Assembly: GCF_000519125.1 (NCBI RefSeq)
Contig: NZ_JAEX01000002.1
Coordinates: forward strand, 1-64,000
From: Desulfocurvus vexinensis DSM 17965
GTDB taxonomy: Bacteria; Desulfobacterota; Desulfovibrionia; Desulfovibrionales; Desulfovibrionaceae
Direction: 5' to 3'
Length of the DNA: 64,000 nt
Under the pieces are notes generated by a model. It ran no database searches and was not told where the DNA came from. It saw only the letters and a list, made by a program, of their open reading frames with translations. Below, one piece after another: positions 7,743 through 13,951 of this stretch; within the stretch, counting starts at the first letter, position 1, and every line of letters starts with the position of its first letter. Made by a program: the position numbers and the translations under genes.

Positions 7743-8887
7743 TGCGCCTGCTCCGCGCCCGCGTCGCCCAGAGGCCGCAGGGCCATGCCCTCGGTGATGA
7801 AGTCCACGCCCGCCGCGACCACCGGCTCGCCTTCGGCCAGGCCGTCCAGAACCTCCACCCGCGAGCCCTGGACCAGTTGCCCCGTGCGCACCTCGCGCCG
7901 GGTGGCCGTGGCGGTTTGCGGGTCGAAGACCCAGACGGCAGAGCGCCCGGCTTTGGGCCCGGCGGCGCCCAGGGCCGAGGCCGGAACGCTCAGGGCGCCC
8001 GGGGCCGACGGCCCCGTGGGCAGCAGCACCTGGCAGGTCATGCCCGGCAGGATGGCCAGCCCCTGGGGGGCGGGCAGGGCGAAGGTCACGCGGTAGGCCC
8101 GGGTGGCGGGGTCCGGCTCGGCGCTCCATTCCTTGAGCCGCGCCGGATGGTGCTGCCCGGGCCGGGCCAGGAACTCGACCTGTGCAGCGGGGGCCCCGGA
8201 GGCTCCCGGCGTCCGGCCCGGGGCCATGCGGGCCATGTCCGTCTCGGGCACATCGGTGTCGATTTCCAGTTCGGCGATGTCGCGCAGGGCCAGGGCCAGC
8301 TGCCCGGCGGCCACCATCTCGTGGTTTTCCACGTGGCGGGCGGTGACCAGCCCGTCGAAGGGCGCGCGCAGCACCGTGTCGTCCAGGGCGTGGCGCGCGG
8401 CGGCGAGCTGGGCTTCCAGGGCCTGGGCCTGGGCCCGGGCCGTGTCGTGGGCGCTTTGGGCGTTGTCGTAGTCGGCCTGGGCCACGGCGCCGCTTGCGAG
8501 CAGCGGGCCGGTGCGCCCCAGGTTCAGCCCGGCGTTGCGCTGGGCCGCGCGGGCCCCGGCCAGCTGCGCTTCCAGGGTGCGGATGGCGTCCTCGAAATCG
8601 CGCGGGTCGATGCGCAGCAGGGGCTGGCCCTTGCGCACCGTGTCGCCGGGGGCGACATGCACGGCCACCAGCGGCCCGCCCACGCGCAGGGCCAGCTCGG
8701 CCTGGCGCGCGGCGCGCACGGCGCCGGGGTAGCCGCGCCCGGGCCCGTCGCCCAGGCGCTCGGCCCGGGCCAGGGAAACCGCCCGGGGCTGGGCGGCGGC
8801 CTGTTCCTCGGGCTGCCCGGAGCAGCCCGCCAGAAGCCCGGCAGCCAGGGCCCATACGGTCAGCAGCAGGGTTGTGGTGCTTCTCAT
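7739..8887 (-). CDS. RND periplasmic adaptor (membrane fusion) lipoprotein
   Basis: A 382-residue HlyD/AcrA-type membrane fusion protein. The N-terminus is a lipoprotein signal with lipobox LLAGC (cysteine 22), so the mature protein is anchored by lipid facing the periplasm. Barrel-sandwich and hairpin features are visible: AELALRVGGPLVAVHVAPGD, a long Ala/Gln-rich helical hairpin (about 85-150), then the returning TVLRAPFDGLVTARHVE. It should bridge the pump encoded next to an outer-membrane channel. It is coupled by ATGA overlaps both to the regulator upstream and to the pump downstream. Confidence 0.93.
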   Translation of the reverse strand: MRSTTTLLLTVWALAAGLLAGCSGQPEEQAAAQPRAVSLARAERLGDGPGRGYPGAVRAARQAELALRVGGPLVAVHVAPGDTVRKGQPLLRIDPRDFEDAIRTLEAQLAGARAAQRNAGLNLGRTGPLLASGAVAQADYDNAQSAHDTARAQAQALEAQLAAARHALDDTVLRAPFDGLVTARHVENHEMVAAGQLALALRDIAELEIDTDVPETDMARMAPGRTPGASGAPAAQVEFLARPGQHHPARLKEWSAEPDPATRAYRVTFALPAPQGLAILPGMTCQVLLPTGPSAPGALSVPASALGAAGPKAGRSAVWVFDPQTATATRREVRTGQLVQGSRVEVLDGLAEGEPVVAAGVDFITEGMALRPLGDAGAEQAQ

Positions 8888-9603
8888 GCCTGTTCCGCCT
8901 CGCGGGCCGCGATGCCCAGGGTGTGCAAGGTCTGGTTCACGATCATTTCCTCCAATTCACGGAAATAGTCCTGGTCGTAGCCATCCTGCCCGATGACGCG
9001 GTGGATGGGCAGGGCGTAGTCGCAGTGGAAAAGGATGGGCCCGAGCATGGCCGCGTAGGCCATGGACTTGCGGCGCAGGGACATGCCCGGGCGGGCGTGG
9101 TCCAGCAGGCGGAAGAAGCGCTCGGCCTCGTGGCTGGCGAAGGCCTCCCAGACGACATCGAACAGCGCGCTGCCGCGCTGCATGGCCTGGTTGACGAGGC
9201 GCTGGTGCCAGGCCGGGCGTCGGGGGTCGAAGAGGTCTTCGATGTGCCCGCGCACCATGGCGCGCACGACCCGGGCCTGGACGCGGGGGTCGTCGAGGTC
9301 GGCGCCGTGGGCCTCGGCGAGCCTGCCCTGGTACTTCCCGCGGGGCCAGTCCAGGGCGTGGCGCAGCGCGGCTTCCAGCAGCCCCGCCTTGCTGCGGAAG
9401 TGGTAGTGGATGCTGCCGATGCCCTCCCCGGCGCGTTTGGCCACGGCGCGCGTGGTCAGGCGCGCGAAGCCGACCTCGGCGGCGAGCTGCCCGGCGGCGT
9501 CGATGAGCCGCGCGCGGGTTTTCTCGCTGCTGGCGTAGGTCGTTGCGGCGCGTTTGCGGGGGGCGGGGCGGGCCGGTTTTGGGGTGGAGTGCGTGTCGGA
9601 CAT
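8884..9603 (-). CDS. TetR-family transcriptional regulator of the efflux operon
   Basis: A 239-residue TetR repressor. After a basic, Pro/Ala-rich N-terminal tail, residues about 28-75 form the DNA-binding domain: TRARLIDAAGQLAAEVGFA, then LTTRAVAKRAGEGIGSIHYHF, the classical helix-turn-helix ending in YHF. The remainder is the ligand-binding helical domain, of the type that follows CecR/DUF1956-like regulators. It is the first cistron and overlaps the adaptor start (ATGA), so it probably represses its own operon. A palindrome covering the -35 box lies just upstream (9612-9646). The inducing ligand is unknown. Confidence 0.92.
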   Translation of the reverse strand: MSDTHSTPKPARPAPRKRAATTYASSEKTRARLIDAAGQLAAEVGFARLTTRAVAKRAGEGIGSIHYHFRSKAGLLEAALRHALDWPRGKYQGRLAEAHGADLDDPRVQARVVRAMVRGHIEDLFDPRRPAWHQRLVNQAMQRGSALFDVVWEAFASHEAERFFRLLDHARPGMSLRRKSMAYAAMLGPILFHCDYALPIHRVIGQDGYDQDYFRELEEMIVNQTLHTLGIAAREAEQA

Positions 9604-9611
9604 GGCGAATG

Positions 9612-9646
9612 TTTATCGCGTGACCAAATTTTGTCAAGTGAATAAA
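9612..9646 (-). promoter_or_regulatory. Promoter and palindromic operator of the TetR efflux operon
   Basis: On the plus strand the arms are TTTATC, GCG, TGACCAAA and TTTTGTCA, AGT, GAATAAA, an imperfect inverted repeat with small offsets. On the minus strand it contains a consensus -35 TTGACA (9632-9637). A weak -10 (TAAACA) follows 16 bases downstream. Its place 9 bases before the tetR start, overlapping the promoter, is what an autorepressor site would look like. Confidence 0.6.
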
Positions 9647-9654
9647 TTTGTGCC

Positions 9655-9835
9655 GCCCGGGAGGGGGCGGGGGAAGCGGCGGGCGGGACACGGGGGGCGG
9701 GTGGACGCGGCGGCGGAGCGCGGCGGCGGGGTACGGGGCGGGCGCTGCCCGCAGGGGCTGCGGCGGCAGGGCAAGCGGGCCTGGGGCGCAGGATGCCGAC
9801 CCGGCGGAGTGCGGGCGGGTGGTGGCGGACAGGGG
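9655..9835. other. Strongly G-rich intergenic tract
   Basis: No gene is visible. The plus strand carries many runs of three to six G with few C (for example GGGAGGGGGCGGGGG at 9660), which could form G-quadruplexes. It lies between the terminator-like stem of the next operon and the promoter of the efflux operon. A second tract in the same setting is at 13625-13880. Confidence 0.5.
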
Positions 9836-9837
9836 CG

Positions 9838-9874
9838 CGGGCCCTGGCCGGGAGCAGCCTCCGGCCAGGGCCCG
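9838..9874 (-). terminator. Stem-loop downstream of the receiver-like gene
   Basis: Perfect 14-base arms CGGGCCCTGGCCGG (9838-9851) and CCGGCCAGGGCCCG (9861-9874) enclose a 9-base loop, 22 bases after the stop of the minus-strand gene at 9896. There is no U tract, so termination may be inefficient or the element may protect the 3' end. Confidence 0.5.
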
Positions 9875-9895
9875 CCAAGGCGGAACGGGGTCGGG

Positions 9896-10279
9896 TCAGT
9901 CCCCGGTGACGGCGCGCAGGGCGCGCACCAGGGCGGCGGCGTCCTCGGGGCCGGGGGTGGGGGCCAGGGGCATGAGGATGCCCAGGCCCTCGCTGGCCTC
10001 GTGGAAATCCTCCGCGCTCAGGGTGCTGACCAGCGCCGTATTGACCATGGCGTTGACGTGCAACAGGGCCCCGGCCAGTTCCAGGGCGGTCATGCCGGGC
10101 AGGTTGTTGTCGATGACCACCAGCTCCGGGGCGTGGGCGGCGGCCAGTTCCAGGGCGCGGGCGGCGCTGGAGGCGTGGATGACCCGCGCCCCGCCCAGGC
10201 GGACCAGTTCGTCGGTGAAGGGCGCCAGCTCCACGGGGCGCGGGCTGGCCAGGATGTGTATCGGCTGGGTCGTGGGCAT
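9896..10279 (-). CDS. Degenerate single-domain receiver-like protein
   Basis: A 127-residue protein with the pattern of a response-regulator receiver domain and nothing else. The phosphoacceptor position is present as Asp57 in LVVIDNNLPGMTALELA. The acidic pair expected after the first beta strand is replaced by HILASPRP, and the conserved lysine near the end is missing (ILMPLAPTP). Phosphorylation is therefore doubtful, and it may act as a pseudo-receiver binding a partner. It is the last gene of the NifX/MinD cluster, 16 bases after the zinc-ribbon gene, with its own ATG at 10279. No cognate kinase is in the window. Confidence 0.7.
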   Translation of the reverse strand: MPTTQPIHILASPRPVELAPFTDELVRLGGARVIHASSAARALELAAAHAPELVVIDNNLPGMTALELAGALLHVNAMVNTALVSTLSAEDFHEASEGLGILMPLAPTPGPEDAAALVRALRAVTGD

Positions 10280-10295
10280 TGTGGTCGTCTCCTTG

Positions 10296-10550
10296 TCAGC
10301 CCCGGGGGCGCCCGCAGCAGGAGCCCGGCCCGGCGCAGCCCGCCGCGCCGGGGGTCGAGCCGCAGCAGCCGGTGTCGCCGGGGCCGGGGTGGCTTTTGGG
10401 CGTCCTGCCCGTCAGGGAGCTGGGGGCCGAAAGCTGGCGGAAGGTGTCCGCGCTGCCGCAGGCCGGACAGGGCGGCAGGGGGCCGTCGCCCGGGGCGATG
10501 ACTTCGTTCAGCGCGCCGCAGGTGCGGCACTGGATGTCGTACAGGGGCAT
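10296..10550 (-). CDS. FmdB-like zinc-ribbon protein with cysteine-rich tail
   Basis: An 84-residue protein. The first 40 residues are a FmdB/CxxC zinc ribbon: MPLYDIQCRTCG and PPCPACGS give cysteines 8, 11, 28 and 31 for one metal. After a Ser/Pro linker (SSLTGRTPK) the tail is rich in Gly and Cys, with CCG and CAGPGSCCG. Such small regulatory-type ribbons often sit beside metal or sulfur metabolism genes. Here it lies between the NifX-like gene and the receiver-like gene on the same strand. Its exact role is unknown. Confidence 0.8.
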   Translation of the reverse strand: MPLYDIQCRTCGALNEVIAPGDGPLPPCPACGSADTFRQLSAPSSLTGRTPKSHPGPGDTGCCGSTPGAAGCAGPGSCCGRPRG

Positions 10551-10571
10551 GGGGGCCTCCGTGGGCGCTGT

Positions 10572-10598
10572 GCCCCGCCCGCGCCGGGCGGGCGGGGC
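10572..10598 (-). terminator. GC-rich stem-loop between NifX-like and FmdB-like genes
   Basis: Arms GCCCCGCCCG (10572-10581) and CGGGCGGGGC (10589-10598) enclose a 7-base loop, shortly after the NifX-like stop at 10615. No U tract follows, so it is more likely an attenuating or mRNA-stability element inside the operon than a full terminator. Confidence 0.35.
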
Positions 10599-10614
10599 GG
10601 GGCCGCGCGCCCGG

Positions 10615-10995
10615 CTAGTGGGCGCCGCCGCCGCAGGTCATCTCGGGGCGGAACTCGACCAGTGCGCCGCGCAGGAAGGCATCCACGGCCTGGCCAACGC
10701 TCGGCGCGTCCGCGCCGTGGAAGACGTGGATGCCCACCTGGTTGAAGCCCATGAGCGGGCGCATGCCCAGGCCCCCGGCGATGAGCACGCCCACGCCGTT
10801 GCCGGCCAGGTGCTGCACCGGGGCCATGCAGCCGCCCTGCTGGTGGGGTACGTTGGGCAGGGTGCGCACCCCGGCCACGGCGCCGTTTTCCACTTCGACC
10901 AGGGTGTACAGGGCGCAGTGCCCGAAGTGGGCGCCCACGGGGGCGTCCATGCCGCCGGGGGCCTCGGAGGGCACGGCGATGAGGGTCTTGTCCAT
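10615..10995 (-). CDS. NifX/MTH1175-like metal-cluster-binding protein
   Basis: A 126-residue protein of the dinitrogenase iron-molybdenum cofactor family (NifX/NafY/MTH1175 fold). It has the usual order: IAVPSE at the start, an AHFGHCALYTLVEVENG strand, HQQGGC, the GVGVLIAGGLGMRPLMGF turn, then GIHVFHGA. Members bind iron-, molybdenum- or copper-containing clusters. In Desulfovibrio the orange protein (ORP) of this family is encoded with MinD-type ATPases, as here. The ATG at 10995 has AAGGAG nine bases upstream. The C-terminus ends TCGGGAH. Which metal cluster it carries cannot be told. Confidence 0.85.
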   Translation of the reverse strand: MDKTLIAVPSEAPGGMDAPVGAHFGHCALYTLVEVENGAVAGVRTLPNVPHQQGGCMAPVQHLAGNGVGVLIAGGLGMRPLMGFNQVGIHVFHGADAPSVGQAVDAFLRGALVEFRPEMTCGGGAH

Positions 10996-10999
10996 GGTT

Positions 11000-11938
11000 C
11001 TATGCTCCTTGCGCGTTGAATGGTTGCAGGGGGGCCCGGCGGGCGGGGCGCCCGGCCAGGCGCAAAACGTGTTCCCAGGCCTGGGCCAGGATTTCCGAGG
11101 TCGGCGAGGGTGGCAGTTCGGTGACCACCTTGCTCTGGACCATGGCCTGGACGAAGGCCGGGTCGTAGGGCAGTTCGCCCAGGGGCGCGTGCCCCTGGTC
11201 GCGGCACAGGGCGACCAGCTCCGCAGCGGCCCCGGGGTGCAGGTCGGCCTTGTTGACCAGCACGGCCAGGGGCACCCGGAAGTGCGCGCACAGCTCGGCC
11301 ACGCGCTCCAGGTCGTGGCGGCCCGAGGGCGTGGGCTCGGTGACGGCCACGGCCAGGTCCACCCCCGACAGCGAGCTGATCACCGGGCAGCCGATGCCCG
11401 GGGCGCCGTCGCACAGGATGAGCCCCAGCCCGCGCTCCTTGGCCAGGGCCCGGGCCTCGGTCTTGAGCAGGCTGACCAAGCGCCCGGAGTTTTCCTGCCC
11501 CGGGAAGAGCTGGGCGTGGACCATGGGCCCGAAGCGCGTGGCGCTCACGGCGCGGCGCCCGCAGTGGCGCGGCGGGAACTCCACGGCCCCGGCGGGGCAC
11601 AGGGCCACGCAGACCTTGCAGCCCTCGCAGCGCAGCGCGTCCACGGCGAACACCGCGCCCTCCTCGCGGATGGCCCCGAAGCGGCAGGCCTGGGTGCAGA
11701 CGCCGCAGCCCACGCACAGGGCGGGGGCGATGCGCGCCTCGTGGCCGGAGATGAAGTCCTCCTCGCGCTCGGGGCGCGGGGCCAGCAGGAGGTGCAGGTC
11801 CGGCGCGTCCACATCCAGGTCGCAGGTCACGGTGTCGCCCCGGCGCGCGGCCAGGGCCGCGAAGGCGCCGGTGACCGAGGTCTTGCCCGTGCCGCCCTTG
11901 CCGCTGATGATGACGATTTCGCGTATGCCGTCACGCAT
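11000..11938 (-). CDS. MinD/Mrp-type ATPase with two inserted [4Fe-4S] ferredoxin motifs
   Basis: A 312-residue P-loop ATPase of the MinD/ParA/Mrp group. The deviant Walker A is ISGKGGTGKTS (about 11-21), followed by CDLDVDAPDLHLLL. Inserted in the fold are two bacterial ferredoxin motifs, CVGCGVCTQACR and CEGCKVCVALCP, for two [4Fe-4S] clusters. Later motifs are ILCDGAPGIGCPVISSL and VTEPTPSGRHDLERV. Relatives in Desulfovibrio belong to the ORP complexes. They are thought to couple ATP hydrolysis to metal-cluster handling or to division-related positioning. It overlaps the next ATPase gene upstream by 8 bases and ends just before the NifX-like gene, so the two are surely co-expressed. Confidence 0.9.
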   Translation of the reverse strand: MRDGIREIVIISGKGGTGKTSVTGAFAALAARRGDTVTCDLDVDAPDLHLLLAPRPEREEDFISGHEARIAPALCVGCGVCTQACRFGAIREEGAVFAVDALRCEGCKVCVALCPAGAVEFPPRHCGRRAVSATRFGPMVHAQLFPGQENSGRLVSLLKTEARALAKERGLGLILCDGAPGIGCPVISSLSGVDLAVAVTEPTPSGRHDLERVAELCAHFRVPLAVLVNKADLHPGAAAELVALCRDQGHAPLGELPYDPAFVQAMVQSKVVTELPPSPTSEILAQAWEHVLRLAGRPARRAPLQPFNAQGA

Positions 11939-12803
11939 GGGCGGCCTCCGTGCGGTTGCAGCGCGAGCGGATGGCGTCGCGCAGGGCGGTGAACACGGCG
12001 CGCTGCCCGGGCCCCAGGTCGGCCACCACCTTCCCCCGGGCGTAGCCCTCGGCCACGGCGCGGTCGAAGGGAATCTCGGCCAGCACGGGCAGGGCCCGGG
12101 CGCGGCAGAACTCCTGCACGGCCAGATCGCCCACCCCGGCGCGGTTGACCACCACGCCCATGGGCGCGCCCAGGGGCGCGAAGGCCTCCACGGCCAGGCG
12201 CAGGTCGTGCAGCCCGAAGGGCGTGGGCTCGGTGACCAGGACCACGAAGTCGCTGTCCATCACGGCGCTGACCGCCGGGCAGCTCACCCCGGGGGGCGCG
12301 TCCACCACCGCGTCGGCGGGCTCCTGGGCCAGCATGGCGCCCAGGCGGGCCTTGACCCGGCGCATGAGCGGCGGGCTCATGGCCTCGCCCACGCGCAGGC
12401 GGCCCATGAGGAAGCGCGCCCCGCGCGCCCGGCCCCAGGCGACCTCGCCCAGCACCCGCTGGCCCGTGCCCACGGCGCCCTCGGGGCATACGGCCATGCA
12501 GCCGCCGCAGCCGTGGCACATCTCGGGGAAGGTCAGCAGCGTCTCGCCCATGAGGGCGATGGCCTTGAACTGGCACAGCGCGGCGCAGGCCCCGCAGCGC
12601 GTGCAGCGCGCGGTGTCCACCACGGGAATCTCCAGGGCCGCGTCCTCGCTCCCCTGCTGCTCGGGGTTCAGGAACAGGTGCAGGTTGGGCTCCTCCACGT
12701 CCAGATCCACGGCCACCAGGGGCGCGCGCCAGACCGCCGCCAGGGACGCGCTGATTGTGGTCTTGCCCGTGCCGCCCTTGCCGCTTGCGATGGTCACGAT
12801 CAT
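11931..12803 (-). CDS. MinD/Mrp-type ATPase with two inserted [4Fe-4S] ferredoxin motifs (paralogue)
   Basis: A 290-residue paralogue of the protein encoded at 11000-11938, in tandem with it. Walker A is ASGKGGTGKTT near residue 6, with VAVDLDVEEPNLHLFL after it. The ferredoxin insert has CTRCGACAALCQ and CHGCGGCMAVCP, so two [4Fe-4S] clusters are expected. AVVDAPPGVSCPAVSAV and VTEPTPFGLHDLRLAVE follow. The two proteins probably form a heterodimer, as paired ATPases in ORP operons are proposed to do. The stop overlaps the next start by 8 bases. The gene begins 6 bases after the DUF134-NifX stop. Confidence 0.9.
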   Translation of the reverse strand: MIVTIASGKGGTGKTTISASLAAVWRAPLVAVDLDVEEPNLHLFLNPEQQGSEDAALEIPVVDTARCTRCGACAALCQFKAIALMGETLLTFPEMCHGCGGCMAVCPEGAVGTGQRVLGEVAWGRARGARFLMGRLRVGEAMSPPLMRRVKARLGAMLAQEPADAVVDAPPGVSCPAVSAVMDSDFVVLVTEPTPFGLHDLRLAVEAFAPLGAPMGVVVNRAGVGDLAVQEFCRARALPVLAEIPFDRAVAEGYARGKVVADLGPGQRAVFTALRDAIRSRCNRTEAAHA

Positions 12804-12809
12804 GGCGGC

Positions 12810-13505
12810 CTACCGGTTGGGGGCGGTGGCGGTGGTGGTCCGCCCGGCGGCGAAGGCCTCCACGGCCTGGCGCACGGTCATGTCGCCCATGTCCTGGATC
12901 ACGGCGATGCCCGCGGCCTTGAGGGCGGCGAAGGCCTTGGGGCCGACGTAGCCCGTGAGCAGCGCGCTGGCGCCCGCCCGGGCGATGGCCTCGGCGGCGT
13001 TGATGCCCGCGCCCTGGCTCATGGCCTGGGACGCGCCGTTGTCCACGTACTGGAACTCCCAGGTGGCGGGGTCCACCACCATGAAGCCTGCGGCCCGGCC
13101 AAAGCGCGGGTCGATGAGCGAATCAAGGGTCAGGCCCTCGCTGGTCACGGCAATCTTGGTCATGGTCGTCTCCTGGCTCCGGGGCGCCTGCCCGGGGCTT
13201 TTTCTGCATTGCGGTTTCACGGCCCAGTGGCCGCCCTCGATACGCAGGGCCTGGCCCGTGGTCAGGGCCCGGGCCACGGTGGTCCGGGCCTGGGCCAGCA
13301 CGCGCCCGAAGGTGTGGCGCGACACCTCCATGACGGCGGCGGCCTGCTCCATGGTCAGCCCTTCCAGGTCGGCCAGGCGCAGGGCTTCCAGCCCTTCCAC
13401 ACTGAGGCGGGCTTCCTCCAGCTCGCGCAGGGGGATGCCGCGCGGCTTGTAGAAATCCACCCGGGGGGTCTTCTCGATGCGGCGGCACTTGCGGGGTCGT
13501 GGCAC
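12810..13505 (-). CDS. DUF134 helix-turn-helix protein fused to a NifX-like domain
   Basis: A 231-codon frame from a GTG at 13505 preceded by AGGAGGG. Residues 1-95 are a DUF134/UPF0251 protein: MPRPRKCRRI, then a sigma-region-4-like helix-turn-helix (LEGLTMEQAAAVMEVSRHTF). After a short linker (about 100-114), Met115 begins a complete NifX/MTH1175-like domain: MTKIAVTSEG, DPRFGRAAGFMVVD, ASALLTGYVGPKAF. No stop separates them, yet an AGGAG site lies 6 bases before the Met115 codon, so a shorter NifX-only product may also be made. The fusion suggests a regulator that senses a metal cluster and controls this ORP-like operon, of which it is the first gene. That role is inferred. Confidence 0.85.
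   Translation of the reverse strand: MPRPRKCRRIEKTPRVDFYKPRGIPLRELEEARLSVEGLEALRLADLEGLTMEQAAAVMEVSRHTFGRVLAQARTTVARALTTGQALRIEGGHWAVKPQCRKSPGQAPRSQETTMTKIAVTSEGLTLDSLIDPRFGRAAGFMVVDPATWEFQYVDNGASQAMSQGAGINAAEAIARAGASALLTGYVGPKAFAALKAAGIAVIQDMGDMTVRQAVEAFAAGRTTTATAPNR
13163..13174 (-). promoter_or_regulatory. Internal ribosome binding site at the NifX-domain start
   Basis: Reading on the minus strand, AGGAG (13174-13170) stands 6 bases before an in-frame ATG (13163-13161) inside the DUF134-NifX frame. It is as good as the site of the GTG start, so independent translation of the C-terminal domain is plausible. Confidence 0.5.
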
Positions 13506-13522
13506 GATGGGCCCTCCTGTTT

Positions 13523-13563
13523 TGCTCGTATGAGCAGATAGGACTCGGGCGACATTGTGTCAA
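13523..13563 (-). promoter_or_regulatory. Promoter and palindromic operator of the ORP-like operon
   Basis: On the minus strand, TTGACA (13563-13558) and TATCTG (13540-13535) are 17 bases apart. A perfect palindrome with arms TGCTC/GAGCA and 4-base centre (13523-13536) overlaps the -10 and start region, 18 bases before the GTG of the DUF134-NifX gene. It is placed as a repressor site would be; the DUF134 protein is the obvious candidate to bind it. Confidence 0.6.
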
Positions 13564-13624
13564 CCACTGATAAAAACACGACTTTTTGCGTATGCTACGA
13601 AACCGATAGAGAAATGTAGGGAAA

Positions 13625-13880
13625 TACAGGAGTGGCGCGGGGTTGGGTGCGGCGGCGGGTGGCGGGCGGCGGTGGCGCCGGGGGCGGGGTTGAGAACGGC
13701 AGGCCGGGCAGGGCGGTGGAGAAGGGGGGCAGCGCTGGCGGCGCCGGAGTTGGGGCAGGGCATGCTGCGGGCGGGGCAGGGGCAGGGCAGAGGGGGCGCA
13801 GACGGGCAGCGGGACGGGGTCAGGCAGGGGCAGAGGGGCAGGGCGAAGGCGGCGAAACAGGTGGGCGGCGGCGGCGGGGC
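13625..13880. other. Second G-rich intergenic tract with quadruplex-like motifs
   Basis: No convincing gene. The plus strand is very rich in G runs and poor in C. At 13773-13796 four runs of 4, 4, 3 and 5 G are separated by two to four bases, a classical quadruplex-type pattern. More runs follow to about 13845. It lies upstream of the ORP-like operon promoter and downstream of the amidohydrolase terminator, the same setting as the tract at 9655-9835. Confidence 0.5.
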
Positions 13881-13886
13881 CGGAAA

Positions 13887-13914
13887 AGGCCCGGGGCCGC
13901 GCTGGCGCGGCCCC
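13887..13914 (-). terminator. Rho-independent terminator of the polyamine operon
   Basis: Arms CCCGGGGCCGCG (13887-13898) and CGCGGCCCCGGG (13903-13914) with a 4-base loop lie 38 bases past the amidohydrolase stop. On the minus strand the stem is followed within a few bases by four T (13884-13881). This would end the eleven-gene operon. Confidence 0.7.
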
Positions 13915-13951
13915 GGGGGCGTGGTGTGACGCGGTGTGGACGCGGGCGGGT

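Noticed and set aside
5556-8096. Long plus-strand open frame opposite the RND pump
   Set aside because: Its translation is low-complexity His/Gly/Gln/Val-rich, as expected for the shadow of a GC-rich gene. The opposite strand has clear RND motifs.
13625-13880. A gene in the G-rich tract
   Set aside because: Frames there give only Gly/Arg/Ala-rich repeats and have no ribosome site or recognisable domain.
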